A stretch of DNA of 64,000 nt, from NCBI RefSeq assembly GCF_002860165.1, contig NZ_PGUZ01000053.1:1-64000 (forward strand). Direction: 5' to 3'. The translations under genes were made by a program, and so were the position numbers. Positions 17,068 to 27,217 of the stretch are shown here, piece after piece (positions within the stretch are counted from its first letter, which is position 1; every line of letters starts with the position of its first letter). Origin of the DNA: Bacillus sp. V3-13 (GTDB lineage Bacteria > Bacillota > Bacilli > Bacillales > Cytobacillaceae). A model generated the notes under the pieces. It did no database searches. It was not told the origin of the DNA and worked only from the letters and a program-made list of their open reading frames with translations.

Positions 17068-18127
17068 TTTTCAATCCCCCACTCATGCTTTTTATTTGGC
17101 TGAAGGCTTCCGCAAAGTTATGAAGGAATGAACTTTTAGACGCTTCAACGGTTGTAATGTTTTGAAGTGCCCACATATATTTCTCGTCTGACCAGGATCG
17201 CTTTTGGCCGAGATAGTATTTATGAATGATCGAACAAAAAAGATGCGGGAAGGATAAATCTGTCCATAACACCCGGTATTGATCTTCTGTTAATGGATTG
17301 GCCGCGTCATACGCACTTAGCATATGAATAGCTAAATCATCGTCCCAGATCGACATTTTTTTCATAACTTTATTAAGGAGCACCCGTATATCCCTTGTTG
17401 GAAGGTCCTGTGTAATAGAATGCAGCTCCTTCATAAAGGCTTCACCGCCGACTTGAATTAAACGGGCAAAAGTAAAGTCTTGCTGGCAGAAGCCCCCTTC
17501 CATTAAGGCTTTTTCGGTGCTGTTAACAAATGGGGCTTCATCCAACTCCCGCAATGCATTCCAACCGCGTTCAAGCATTTGGTCAACGTGTTCAAGGAAC
17601 AAGATTGAGAAGGGGTCTGCCGGCAATGATTGGGCAATCTTTTTATGACCTTCGAGCTCCTGGAGCTTCCATCTGTACAGTTTTTGCCACTTATTGACCC
17701 TGGCCCGTTTTTTGCTTTCTTCCACAGGGATATAACCCTTCGACGCCTGATAAAACAAAGCAGCGAACCTCATTGCCTGGGCAAGATGCTCTTTACTGTA
17801 GTACGTCATTTCGCTTCCTTCGGCTTTATCGTAAACAACAAAGGCATGGTTTCCAATTCCAAGGCATGAAGCGCCATTTGTCGTTTTTTGAATTGGAACG
17901 ATCGGCAAGCCATTTTCATAAAGATGATTGTGGGCATCCGCTATATAGAGCATTCTTCTTGGATTCATCTCGGCTTGCTTTAAGATTTTCACTCCCTCGG
18001 CAGTGCTGATTTCCCAGGTCATCCGGCCGCTCTTATTCGAGAGAAGGACAATTTCTTCAGCATCAAAAGGGTAGTGGTCCAGTACACCTTTGAGATAACT
18101 GTCGTTTGAATGGCTCGATTCTTCCAT
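17060..18127 (-). CDS. cotS: Spore coat protein CotS
   Basis: A 355-residue member of the CotS/YtaA family (aminoglycoside-phosphotransferase/kinase-like fold) that localises to the inner coat. The recognisable blocks are SNKSGRMTWEISTAEGVKIL, KKRARVNKWQKLYRWKLQ, GGFCQQDFTLARL-like GGFCQQDFTFARL, and WSDEKYMWALQNI near the C-terminus, closely following B. subtilis CotS. The catalytic Asp region (CQQDF) is altered compared with true kinases. The start is ATG 18127 with GGGTGA upstream; GTG 18136 lies inside that site. It is transcribed after cotSA, 17 bases away. Confidence 0.93.
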   Translation of the reverse strand: MEESSHSNDSYLKGVLDHYPFDAEEIVLLSNKSGRMTWEISTAEGVKILKQAEMNPRRMLYIADAHNHLYENGLPIVPIQKTTNGASCLGIGNHAFVVYDKAEGSEMTYYSKEHLAQAMRFAALFYQASKGYIPVEESKKRARVNKWQKLYRWKLQELEGHKKIAQSLPADPFSILFLEHVDQMLERGWNALRELDEAPFVNSTEKALMEGGFCQQDFTFARLIQVGGEAFMKELHSITQDLPTRDIRVLLNKVMKKMSIWDDDLAIHMLSAYDAANPLTEDQYRVLWTDLSFPHLFCSIIHKYYLGQKRSWSDEKYMWALQNITTVEASKSSFLHNFAEAFSQIKSMSGGLKNG

Positions 18128-18144
18128 ATAACTCACCCTTTTTA

Positions 18145-19284
18145 TCAGAATTTGATGGCTTGCCGGTAAACTTGCATGAGGTTATTTGCGACCGTTTGCC
18201 ATCCGAAACCCGCTTCTACTTTTGCACGCCCGTTTTTGCCAAGCTGAAGGCGCTTTTTTGAATCGGCTAATAATTGATTTAGTCGTATAGCATACGCTTC
18301 CGGATTTTCGAAGTCATCAATGATGTATCCGTTTTTCCCTTCATCAATTACTTCGGGGTTTCCGCCTCTGTTGCTTGTTAAGATCGGCAGCCCCGCAGCC
18401 ATTGCTTCATAATGGACGCGTGCAAGCGGTTCCTGCCACTGCGAAGGACAGACGAACACATCGGACATGGCGTACAGTCCCGGCATGTCCCGCGGTTTCA
18501 CAAATTGGATAAAGGTCACGTTGTCTGGATATAGGGCACCCAATGTATAAAGATGCTTGACATAATTGTTTATGTCATCATCTCCAAACCATTTTGAACC
18601 GACAAAAACAAGCGTGGCATCGCGATGATTCTCCATTATTTGCGGGAGGGCTTGCAGCAAAATATGCGGCCCTTTTACTTTGCTGAGACGGCCAACAAAT
18701 AGGATCACTTTTTTTTCGGCTAACCCTAACTCACCTCTGACCAGTTTGCGGGTTTTAGCGCCTTCAGACGTCCATCCCGGCTGGTATTCCCTGAGATCTA
18801 CGCCCGAATAGACCGTCTTCGTTTTTACACGTGCTTCCTTAAATCTTGATGTAATTGTTTTGCCGATGTAATCGCTAACGGTGATAATTTTAGCTGCAGC
18901 TGAAATACACTGTTTACCTTCTTGATCGGATAATTTATCCGCTGCAAACATTTCGTTGTGAACGCTTAAAACGAATTGTGTCTTCGGTGCAGCTTCGGCC
19001 AGCTGATTCAGCCAGGCAGGCCGGTTGCATAAGTGGACAACATCATATTGTGCCTCGCTGATGTGGCGGGTGAGTTCTTCCAAATAACGATCTTGGTCGA
19101 AGCGAATATACTGAACGTTTGAACGTTTCTCCGTCTCGGGAAGCTCGGGGTCTTTAATTGAGATCACAGTAACATTCTCGGTTTTACCAATATAGGATGC
19201 GACCGAGTCCAGATAAATTTGAATTGCTCCACCCCTGATAGCTGGAACAGGAAGTTTTTCTGTAGCAACGAGAGCAATTTTCAT
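18145..19284 (-). CDS. cotSA: Spore coat glycosyltransferase CotSA
   Basis: A 379-residue GT4 glycosyltransferase, paralogue of ytcC on the opposite strand. The N-terminus ATEKLPVPAIRGGAIQ binds acceptor; the donor half shows ILFVGRLSKVKGPHIL and CPSQWQEPLARVHYEAMAAG with the nucleotide-sugar-binding glutamates. GGAGGT lies before ATG 19284. It is the first gene of the minus-strand coat group cotSA-cotS-16612-16124. In B. subtilis CotSA and CotS are interacting coat components; presence of two such transferases suggests two linkage steps. Confidence 0.93.
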   Translation of the reverse strand: MKIALVATEKLPVPAIRGGAIQIYLDSVASYIGKTENVTVISIKDPELPETEKRSNVQYIRFDQDRYLEELTRHISEAQYDVVHLCNRPAWLNQLAEAAPKTQFVLSVHNEMFAADKLSDQEGKQCISAAAKIITVSDYIGKTITSRFKEARVKTKTVYSGVDLREYQPGWTSEGAKTRKLVRGELGLAEKKVILFVGRLSKVKGPHILLQALPQIMENHRDATLVFVGSKWFGDDDINNYVKHLYTLGALYPDNVTFIQFVKPRDMPGLYAMSDVFVCPSQWQEPLARVHYEAMAAGLPILTSNRGGNPEVIDEGKNGYIIDDFENPEAYAIRLNQLLADSKKRLQLGKNGRAKVEAGFGWQTVANNLMQVYRQAIKF

Positions 19285-19462
19285 TTGTTACCTCCATTCT
19301 CGCTGATATGGACGATAGGATTTCTGTTTCTACTATGATACGGGGTTTGTCAGTGCAAGGTGAGTTAATCCTTTTTAAGAAAATAAAAAAGGGCAAAAAC
19401 CACAAAACAAACGTAAATTTCTAAAAAATAGTTGTACGGCCGGGGCAAGAATAGGGATTTGC

Positions 19463-19471
19463 CATACTTTA
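19463..19471 (+). promoter_or_regulatory. Sigma-K-like -10 element before cotI
   Basis: CATACTTTA fits the sigma-K -10 consensus CATANNNTA, 34 bases before the cotI start. No AC-type -35 is found at 16-17 bp, so this rests on the -10 alone plus the known mother-cell expression of coat genes. Confidence 0.35.
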
Positions 19472-19498
19472 TGTAATAAGAAGGGAAGAGGATGGTGA

Positions 19499-20575
<1,077 letters not shown>

Positions 20576-20609
20576 CATCCAATTAATTATTTTCAGGTCT
20601 GCAAATGCT

Positions 20610-20648
20610 GAACCTTCTGAAAAATGGAAGGTTCTTTCGTTTTTTTAG
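20610..20648 (+). terminator. Terminator of cotI
   Basis: A stem of GAACCTTC paired with GAAGGTTC, with an eight-base loop, then TTTCGTTTTTTT. Confidence 0.85.
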
Positions 20649-20751
20649 GAAACTTTCCAACTATATTTGTGAAAAAACCTTGTTTACAATGTATTTCATT
20701 TTACATTTTTGCAAATGATATTTAAAGCAATTGGTGTTAAACAATCCAAAT

Positions 20752-20780
20752 AACTCCCAATTATTTGGGGAGTTTTTTTG
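20752..20780 (+). terminator. Second terminator in the leader of cphB
   Basis: AACTCCC paired with GGGAGTT and followed by a run of seven T lies 70 bases before the cphB start and about 100 bases after the cotI terminator. The flanks repeat almost the same word (GTTAAACAATC at 20736 and GTTTAAACAATC at 20780). It either ends a short RNA or acts as an attenuator for cphBA. Confidence 0.65.
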
Positions 20781-20847
20781 TTTAAACAATCTCTGTGGCC
20801 TGGACGTGCGTGCAGAGTGCTTTTACTTAATTTAGGTTAGGTGGTCA

Positions 20848-21666
20848 ATGATGTTTCCAGGAGAATTATTGATTATCGGCGGACATGAAGAAAAATTTAA
20901 TGGAGTAGAGATTTTAAGAAAATTTGCAGAGCTCGCCGGAAAACGCAGAGGGGCAATCGGCATTTTACCGACAGCGTCGGAAATCCCGGAAGAGGTAAGT
21001 GCCGACTATATAAAAGCATTTAACAATTTGGGCATTCATGATATTAAGGTTCTTGATGTTGATTCACGCCAAAAGGCTGATAGCGATGAAATGGCCGCAA
21101 TCGTGTCCGGGCTTTCTGCACTGTTTATAACGGGAGGAAACCAAAACCGGTTAACACAATTTATTGCAGGCACAAAGCTTTTCGATGCGCTTAAAGAAGC
21201 CCGGCAGCGCGGAATGGTGCTGGCAGGCACAAGTGCAGGAGCATCGATTATGGGCAGCGATATGATTGCCTCGGCTAAAACAAAAGAAAATGATAAAGGA
21301 TTAAAAATAGAAATGGGCAAGGGCTTTGGCTTTCTTGAAAACTTCATCATCGACCAACATTTTTCGCAGCGGGCAAGATTCGGCCGGCTTCTTGGAGCAA
21401 TTGCAGAAAACCCGGATTTGGTCGGTATCGGGATTGATGAAAATACGGCCATTTTAATAAAGGGCAGTGTGTTTAAAGTGTTTGGTGAACATCAGGTGTT
21501 TGTGATTGACGGGAAGGAAGGCCATTTAATTGATGTCGTAAAATCCGACAACGGCGGAGAAGAGCTGACAATAACAGATTTTAAGCTCCATACGTTAACA
21601 GATGGTTTCAGCTTCGATCTTTCATCCCGAAAATTAATCAACAGAAAAGAGGATAGTCAAGAATGA
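20848..21666 (+). CDS. cphB: Cyanophycinase
   Basis: A 272-residue serine-type exopeptidase of the PC-peptidase (S51-like) family, which releases beta-Asp-Arg dipeptides from cyanophycin. The nucleophile elbow is LAGTSAGAS, with Ser129; a preceding FITGGNQNRL and the following DQHFSQRARFGRLL and GIGIDENTAI motifs are all characteristic of CphB. No signal peptide, so it is intracellular. AGGTTAGGTGG lies upstream of paired ATGs at 20848/20851. Its stop overlaps the cphA start by four bases (ATGA), so degradation and synthesis genes are translationally coupled. Confidence 0.94.
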   Translation: MMFPGELLIIGGHEEKFNGVEILRKFAELAGKRRGAIGILPTASEIPEEVSADYIKAFNNLGIHDIKVLDVDSRQKADSDEMAAIVSGLSALFITGGNQNRLTQFIAGTKLFDALKEARQRGMVLAGTSAGASIMGSDMIASAKTKENDKGLKIEMGKGFGFLENFIIDQHFSQRARFGRLLGAIAENPDLVGIGIDENTAILIKGSVFKVFGEHQVFVIDGKEGHLIDVVKSDNGGEELTITDFKLHTLTDGFSFDLSSRKLINRKEDSQE

Positions 21667-24293
21667 AAATTAACCGAGTGAGATACCTTAAAGGGCCAAA
21701 TTACTTCAGCACCCGGCCTACTATGTGGATCGAACTGGACCTTGAAGAACTGGAATCACAGCCTTCACATCTGATTCCCGGTTTTAATGCTTCTCTTCTT
21801 GCCATTATGCCAACTTTAAGAAACCATACTTGCTCACTAGGTTATAAAGGCGGGTTTGTTGAACGCCTGGAAGAAGGAACATGGATGGGACATGTTCTCG
21901 AACATATGGCAATAGAACTGCAGTCAATGGCGGGTATCGCCGTAAAACGGGGTAAAACGATTACGAGTGATAAAAAAGGGATTTATTTCGTCACCTATGA
22001 TTATAAAGAGCCCAAGTCAGGAGAATTCGCGTTTAGAGCTGCTGTCGAGATTATCGAACATATTCTGGCGGGATATGGGGAGATCAGCATAGAACCTTAT
22101 GTTTCCGAAATTTCGCGGCTTTATTATCAAAATAAACTCGGACCAAGTACGGAAGCGATCTTTCTTGCTGCTGAAGAGGCCGGAATTCCGGTTGAACGAG
22201 TCGGTACTGAAAGTTTGCTGCGCTTGGGAACCGGTTCAAAGCAGAAATTTGTCCAGGCAACGATTACAAGCCAAACGTCGTTATTGGCTGTCGAAAATGC
22301 ATGTGATAAACAAATGACAAAGTTGATTCTTTCCAGCTGCGGGATACCAGTTCCGGAGGGCGAGGTTGTTTCAACTTTTACGGAAATTTTTCAAGCTGCA
22401 GACCGGCTTGGATTTCCGCTTGTCATTAAGCCGTTAAAAGGAAGACAGGGACAAGGCGTGATCACCAATATCAAAAATAAGGATGAACTTTTTAATGTTG
22501 TAAACTGCCTGGATAAGCATGAGAAGGAGTTCATTATCGAACGTTACTATGATGGAAATGATTACAGGTTGCTGGTTATAAACGATAAATTAGTGGCAGC
22601 GAGCCTGCGCACCCCTCCGTTCGTTATTGGAAACGGAAAGGATTCAATCAGAACGTTAATTGAGCTCGAAAATCGCAACCCAAACCGCGGTGATGACCAT
22701 GAGAAGCCTATGTCAAAAATACCGCTGAACTATACCGTAACCTGCTATTTGGAAAAATTTGATTTAACCCTTAACTCTGTCCCTGAAAAAGGGCAGGTGG
22801 TTCAGGTTGTCGGCAATGCCAATCTTTCGACGGGCGGACAAGCAATCGATGTAACGGACGAAGTCGATCCGGCGATAAAAGAATTGGCGCTGACATCTGC
22901 GAAAGCGTTGGGACTGGATATCGCCGGTATTGACCTGATTTGCAAAAATATCGCTAAACCGTTTAAACCAGGCGAACTCGCTGTCGTTGAAGTCAATGCG
23001 GCACCGGGCATCAGAATGCACCATTTTCCAAGCAAGGGCAAGAAACGCGATGTCGGCAAAGAAATCGTCCGCTATTTGTTTAAAACAAGGGAAGAGGCCG
23101 CGATTCCAGTCATTGCGATTACCGGAACAAATGGAAAAACGACTGCGGCAAGACTCGTAAAGCACTTTCTGGAGAGCAGCACTGTAACAGTTGGCATGTC
23201 CAATTCAGATGGTGTTTTTATTGGCAGCCAATGTGTGGAGGAAGGGGATTGCAGCGGCCCGATCAGCGCAAGAAAGATATTGCACCATCCGCAAGTCGAT
23301 GCGGCTGTCCTTGAAACAGCACGAGGCGGAATCCTCCGGGAAGGGCTTGCTTTTCGGCATTGTGATGTCGGGATCGTCACGAACGTCAGTGAAGACCATC
23401 TCGGCCATGATGGCATCGAAACCTTTGACCAGCTTGTAAAATTAAAAAGGCTGATTCCGGAAGTGGTCATCAAGGGCGGGGCTTGCATTTTAAATGCAGA
23501 TGACCCCCATGTAGCTTCAATGGCAAAATACACGTCAGGCACAGTCATTTATACATCTGTAACGGCATTAAATAAACATGTTCAAGCCAGAATGAGGAAC
23601 GGACGCCCCGTTTGGTATGTTGATAGCGGAGGAATGATTATATATGCTGCTGAAGGGAGAAAAACAAAATTTCTTCCTGTCTCAGATATTCCGATTACGA
23701 TCAATGGAACAGCGAAGCATAATATCGCCAATCTCCTTCAGGCACTGGCAGCCGCGTTTTCACAAGGAATTCCCATGGAGGAGCTAAAAGAAAAATCTTT
23801 AACGTTTCTCCCTGATTTTGATCAATCGAAAGGCCGTTTTAATAAAATCAGCAAGCGGGACAGATTGATCATTGTTGACTATGCGCATAATGTGGCAGGT
23901 TTACGTGCGATATACGATACTATTCATTCCTTTAAAAGAAACAGGCTGATAACAGTCCTCTCGGCACCAGGTGACCGGATTGATGCTGAGATCGTTGGCC
24001 TTGCAAAAGCCGCTGCCCGGCATTCCGACATTTTAGTGATCAAGGAGGATGGCGATTTACGGGGCAGAACTCCATATGAGGCAGCCAATATCATTCAAGC
24101 AACAGCGCTTCGTGAAGGAATGTCTTTGGACCAAACCTCTATTATCAGAGATGAGCTTGAAGCATTTTATGGAGCTTGGGACATATCAAAACGCGGCGAC
24201 ATCCTGCTCTTTTTGTATGAAGATTTCTCAAGCATCAAAAAGTTTTTTCAAAACTTTCCTGAAAAAGCAAAAACTAAAGTTAAGAAGCAATAA
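21663..24293 (+). CDS. cphA: Cyanophycin synthetase
   Basis: An 876-residue bifunctional ligase that polymerises Asp and Arg into multi-L-arginyl-poly-Asp. The length fits CphA1 (about 870-900). Domains: N-terminal domain to about residue 160 (HVLEHMAIELQ), ATP-grasp domain about 215-480 (PLVIKPLKGRQGQG, IIERYYDGNDYRLLV, VVEVNAAPGI), Mur-ligase domain about 485-870 (ITGTNGKTTAARL at 486-498, IVTNVSEDHLGHDG, IVDYAHN). The usual GNxGRGV loop reads GRQGQGV here. Both catalytic halves look intact. The product is an insoluble cytoplasmic nitrogen reserve in other bacteria. Followed by a strong terminator. Confidence 0.95.
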   Translation: MKINRVRYLKGPNYFSTRPTMWIELDLEELESQPSHLIPGFNASLLAIMPTLRNHTCSLGYKGGFVERLEEGTWMGHVLEHMAIELQSMAGIAVKRGKTITSDKKGIYFVTYDYKEPKSGEFAFRAAVEIIEHILAGYGEISIEPYVSEISRLYYQNKLGPSTEAIFLAAEEAGIPVERVGTESLLRLGTGSKQKFVQATITSQTSLLAVENACDKQMTKLILSSCGIPVPEGEVVSTFTEIFQAADRLGFPLVIKPLKGRQGQGVITNIKNKDELFNVVNCLDKHEKEFIIERYYDGNDYRLLVINDKLVAASLRTPPFVIGNGKDSIRTLIELENRNPNRGDDHEKPMSKIPLNYTVTCYLEKFDLTLNSVPEKGQVVQVVGNANLSTGGQAIDVTDEVDPAIKELALTSAKALGLDIAGIDLICKNIAKPFKPGELAVVEVNAAPGIRMHHFPSKGKKRDVGKEIVRYLFKTREEAAIPVIAITGTNGKTTAARLVKHFLESSTVTVGMSNSDGVFIGSQCVEEGDCSGPISARKILHHPQVDAAVLETARGGILREGLAFRHCDVGIVTNVSEDHLGHDGIETFDQLVKLKRLIPEVVIKGGACILNADDPHVASMAKYTSGTVIYTSVTALNKHVQARMRNGRPVWYVDSGGMIIYAAEGRKTKFLPVSDIPITINGTAKHNIANLLQALAAAFSQGIPMEELKEKSLTFLPDFDQSKGRFNKISKRDRLIIVDYAHNVAGLRAIYDTIHSFKRNRLITVLSAPGDRIDAEIVGLAKAAARHSDILVIKEDGDLRGRTPYEAANIIQATALREGMSLDQTSIIRDELEAFYGAWDISKRGDILLFLYEDFSSIKKFFQNFPEKAKTKVKKQ

Positions 24294-24308
24294 GCAGATT
24301 GTACGCTG

Positions 24309-24337
24309 AGACTTAGAAAAAAATCTAAGTCTTTTTC
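24309..24337 (+). terminator. Terminator of cphBA
   Basis: AGACTTAGA paired with TCTAAGTCT, with a six-A loop, followed by TTTTT. It separates cphBA from tgl. Confidence 0.85.
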
Positions 24338-24447
24338 TTCTGGCCAATTCATCGTTTTCCAAATGAAGTCCGCTTCGTTTTCAATAAATTGTATGCCATT
24401 GATTTTGCGGGTGCATATAGTATTGAAAAAGGAGGGAACGACGAAAA

Positions 24448-25173
24448 TTGATTAGAATTCGCTCACTGGCGTATCCCGGTCCAGATGGTTACGGTCTTAA
24501 AGATTTACAACGAGATATTTATGATGAAATGAAGAACAGCGAGGATCTCTATGTATATGATACAATCGATCAACTTCTCTTTGAAATAAAGGCCAGGGAA
24601 CAGATTGTCCGTGCTTCGTATAGCCTGAACAGAAGCGGCGTTGTGTTTTCCTCTTTTAAAAAATCCCGATTCAATCCGGATTTTTGGTTATGGACGAGTA
24701 GAGGCTACCGGTTGCGGCCGGGTGTTTTGCCTTCCGACGCCATTAACGATATTTTTAACAATGGCCGCATTTATGGATTTGAATGTTCAACCGCGATCGT
24801 GATTATTTTTTACAAAGCCTTGATCGAATCGATTAATTTAAGGGCTTTTAATTATTTGTTTGCCAACTTGCTTGTGTGGGACTGGAATTATGACTGGGAC
24901 CTTGGAATTACTACCCGTCCCGGCAAAAATTTTATCCCCGGAGATATCGTGTACTTTTATAATCCAGATTACCGGGAGCCGATCTGGATGGGGGAGAATG
25001 CAGTTTATTTAGGAAAAGGCAGGTATTACGGGCATGGAATTGGAGTTGCGACGGAAGCTGGGATGATTAATGCCTTAAACACGCGCCGCAGGGACGGAGC
25101 AGAGCGGTCCGCTTATTTGCTGGAGCAGCACAGCCGTTTAAACTTTAAATATTTACAGCAATTTGCCGTTTGA
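24448..25173 (+). CDS. tgl: Spore coat protein-glutamine gamma-glutamyltransferase (transglutaminase)
   Basis: A 241-residue enzyme of the Bacillus Tgl family (B. subtilis Tgl is about 245). It crosslinks Gln and Lys side chains of coat proteins late in sporulation. The catalytic Cys113 lies in YGFECSTAIVII; Glu183 (WMGENAVYLG) and His196 (YYGHGIGV) complete the active site by alignment from memory with B. subtilis. The start is TTG 24448, eleven bases after GGAGGG; no ATG is available. CATATAGTA at 24414-24422 fits the sigma-K -10 pattern, agreeing with mother-cell expression, though no clear -35 is seen. It follows cphA on the same strand, behind a terminator. Confidence 0.93.
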   Translation: MIRIRSLAYPGPDGYGLKDLQRDIYDEMKNSEDLYVYDTIDQLLFEIKAREQIVRASYSLNRSGVVFSSFKKSRFNPDFWLWTSRGYRLRPGVLPSDAINDIFNNGRIYGFECSTAIVIIFYKALIESINLRAFNYLFANLLVWDWNYDWDLGITTRPGKNFIPGDIVYFYNPDYREPIWMGENAVYLGKGRYYGHGIGVATEAGMINALNTRRRDGAERSAYLLEQHSRLNFKYLQQFAV

Positions 25174-25192
25174 CAGCGAACATGAAAAATGG

Positions 25193-25240
25193 AAGAGCAT
25201 GATAAATTGGAAAGGATTTCCGATTTATCATGCTCTTCTT
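25193..25240 (+). terminator. Terminator of tgl
   Basis: A very long hairpin: AAGAGCATGATAAAT pairs with ATTTATCATGCTCTT, and an inner GGAAA/TTTCC extends the stem around a three-base loop; CTTCTTCTG follows. Confidence 0.85.
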
Positions 25241-25502
25241 CTGTTTAGACATGATAATTTCCAAAAAAGTTTTATTAGATGGTGAAACACCGGGCCCTGG
25301 ATTATGACAATCATCCTTAACTCCAGGTATGCAAGCATTAGACGCATTTTTAATCAGAACGTTCCGTGATACGAATTACATAGGGCTCTTAGTAAAAAAG
25401 TATTGAAGTACAAATTTCGGCATAGTTTTCAGCAGACAGGGAATAAAAAAGAAGAACAACTCTGCACATATAGACAAAATTCAACATAATTAGGGCAAGC
25501 AA
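25241..25502 (+). other. Intergenic region before the MurE-like gene
   Basis: About 260 bases beyond the tgl hairpin contain no gene I can support. A CATATAGAC word near 25469 recalls a sporulation sigma -10, but no convincing full promoter was found. AAGGGAG before 25516 is the ribosome-binding site. Confidence 0.35.
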
Positions 25503-25515
25503 GGGAGTTAAAATT

Positions 25516-26991
25516 ATGAGATTGTCACAGCTGCTTCAGCATCTTTATGGCCGGGCCTGCGTCTCCGACATGAATTTTCGCGACGCCGAGGTATTCGGTA
25601 TTGAAATGGATTCCAGACAAGTAAGACCAGGGGATGTTTTTATAGCGATAGCAGGATACGCTTCCGATGGCCATAGCTTTATCGATGAAGCGGTAAACAG
25701 GGGAGCCGTAGCGGTCATCGGGGAGAAGGATTTGAAAACAGCGGTACCTTATTTTCAAGTGATTGACAGCCGAAAGGCTTTAGGAAAGTTATCCAGTTTT
25801 TTCTACGGTATGCCTTCCCATAAACACAAAGTTATCGGCATTACCGGTACGAATGGAAAAACAACCGTAGCTTATATGCTGAGGCATATTCTTGAGACGG
25901 CAGGCCGGACTTGTTCCATGCTTGGAACCGTTTCATATATCATCAATAATGAACAGTATAAGCCGACCAATACAACTCCTGATTCACTTCAGCTTCAAAG
26001 GCTTTTGTCGTTAAGCAATGATGAGTTTGTCGTTCTTGAAATATCGTCACACGCCCTTTCCCAACACAGGGTAGAAGGGTTGGAGATAGACTATGGTGTG
26101 TTTACAAATTTAGGACATGATCATCTCGACTACCATCAAAATATGAATGATTACTTTTTGAGTAAATGTTCGATGTTTAGTCACTTAAAGGAAGACGGCA
26201 AAGCTGTTATTAACCGTCTCAATGAATGGGGAGACAAGCTTGCGGGCCTGTTAAAAACGGATGATATCCCGGTTATCACGCTCGGCAACAGCCATCGCGA
26301 TTATTTGCGGATTGAAAATATCCGCCTTAATGGACAAACGCGGTTTACCCTGGATTATCAAGGAGAAAAATACGGAGTCTCACTGCAGTTTCCAGGGCTC
26401 CACAACGTCCATAATGCAGCGATCGCTTTTTTGGCGGCCTCTGATATCGGCATTGATCCCGAGACCATTTTTGCAGCGTTGGAATCGTTTAAAGGAGTAC
26501 CAGGAAGATTTGAAGTGGTTGAACATCCGGAAGGGGCGAAGTTCATCATTGATTATGCCCATACGGATGATGCCATTGAGTATTGCCTGCAGGCAGCAAG
26601 GCAGCATGGTGCAACAAAAATTACCCACATTTATGGGTTCAGGGGAGCAAGGGACCGGACAAAAAGGGAAAGCATGATTGCCGCCTCCGTTAAGCTGAGC
26701 GACCGCTTTATTATGACCTTTGACGACTTAAACGGAGTAGAAGAAGACAAAATGGAACAGGAGCTGATCCATTTAAACATGCTGTACGGAAACGGCAAGG
26801 GTGAAGTCCTTCCAGACAGGACGCTTGCGATCCAAAAGGCCTGGAGCACCGCAGAGAAAGGCGAATGGGTATTCATAACCGGCAAAGGACCGGAAGAATA
26901 CGAACGTCCCTTTACCCTGCCGGTTAAATCGGATAAGGACGCCTGCGAATATTTGCTTGACAGCTTTAAAGAAAAAGCCGGAATTTGTTGA
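25516..26991 (+). CDS. MurE-like amino-acid ligase with altered substrate pocket
   Basis: A 491-residue Mur ligase with all three domains: N-terminal UDP-binding (about 20-95, DSRQVRPGDVFIAIAG), central ATPase (IGITGTNGKTTVAY, 107-120; EISSHAL; the carbamoylated-Lys position in LSKCSMF), and C-terminal domain (FIIDYAHTDDAIEY). ATP chemistry looks intact. However, the MurE amino-acid signature DNPR (or DNPA), which reads the diaminopimelate/lysine substrate, is replaced by DDLNG at about 403-407, the canonical GKGHE reads GKGPE at 456-460, and the YGCGGDRD motif reads YGFRGARD. So it is unlikely to be the housekeeping MurE. Its substrate is unknown; the position after cphA and tgl hints at a polyamide or spore function. 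Confidence 0.82.
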   Translation: MRLSQLLQHLYGRACVSDMNFRDAEVFGIEMDSRQVRPGDVFIAIAGYASDGHSFIDEAVNRGAVAVIGEKDLKTAVPYFQVIDSRKALGKLSSFFYGMPSHKHKVIGITGTNGKTTVAYMLRHILETAGRTCSMLGTVSYIINNEQYKPTNTTPDSLQLQRLLSLSNDEFVVLEISSHALSQHRVEGLEIDYGVFTNLGHDHLDYHQNMNDYFLSKCSMFSHLKEDGKAVINRLNEWGDKLAGLLKTDDIPVITLGNSHRDYLRIENIRLNGQTRFTLDYQGEKYGVSLQFPGLHNVHNAAIAFLAASDIGIDPETIFAALESFKGVPGRFEVVEHPEGAKFIIDYAHTDDAIEYCLQAARQHGATKITHIYGFRGARDRTKRESMIAASVKLSDRFIMTFDDLNGVEEDKMEQELIHLNMLYGNGKGEVLPDRTLAIQKAWSTAEKGEWVFITGKGPEEYERPFTLPVKSDKDACEYLLDSFKEKAGIC

Positions 26992-27005
26992 TTTGCATAG
27001 AAGTG

Positions 27006-27034
27006 GGACCGCACATTTGAATGCGGTCCTTTTC
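27006..27034 (+). terminator. Terminator of the MurE-like gene
   Basis: GGACCGCA paired with TGCGGTCC, with an eight-base loop, then TTTTCT. Confidence 0.85.
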
Positions 27035-27217
27035 TATATGCCTTTAGTCACGAGGGTATAATTACTTTTCACCCCACAATTCAACATTCACAAATAGAAA
27101 ATTGGCAAAATTTTGAGTTTTATAACCTTTTTCTTTTATATGGAAAAAATTAAACTGAGTACGATATAAAGACTATGTTTGCATAAATATCAGGTTTTTT
27201 CATCAGGAGGAAAATAA

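Noticed and set aside
20848-24293. cphB/cphA acquired with a mobile element
   Set aside because: No integrase, transposase, inverted repeats or clear base-composition change was seen; codon style resembles the neighbours by eye.
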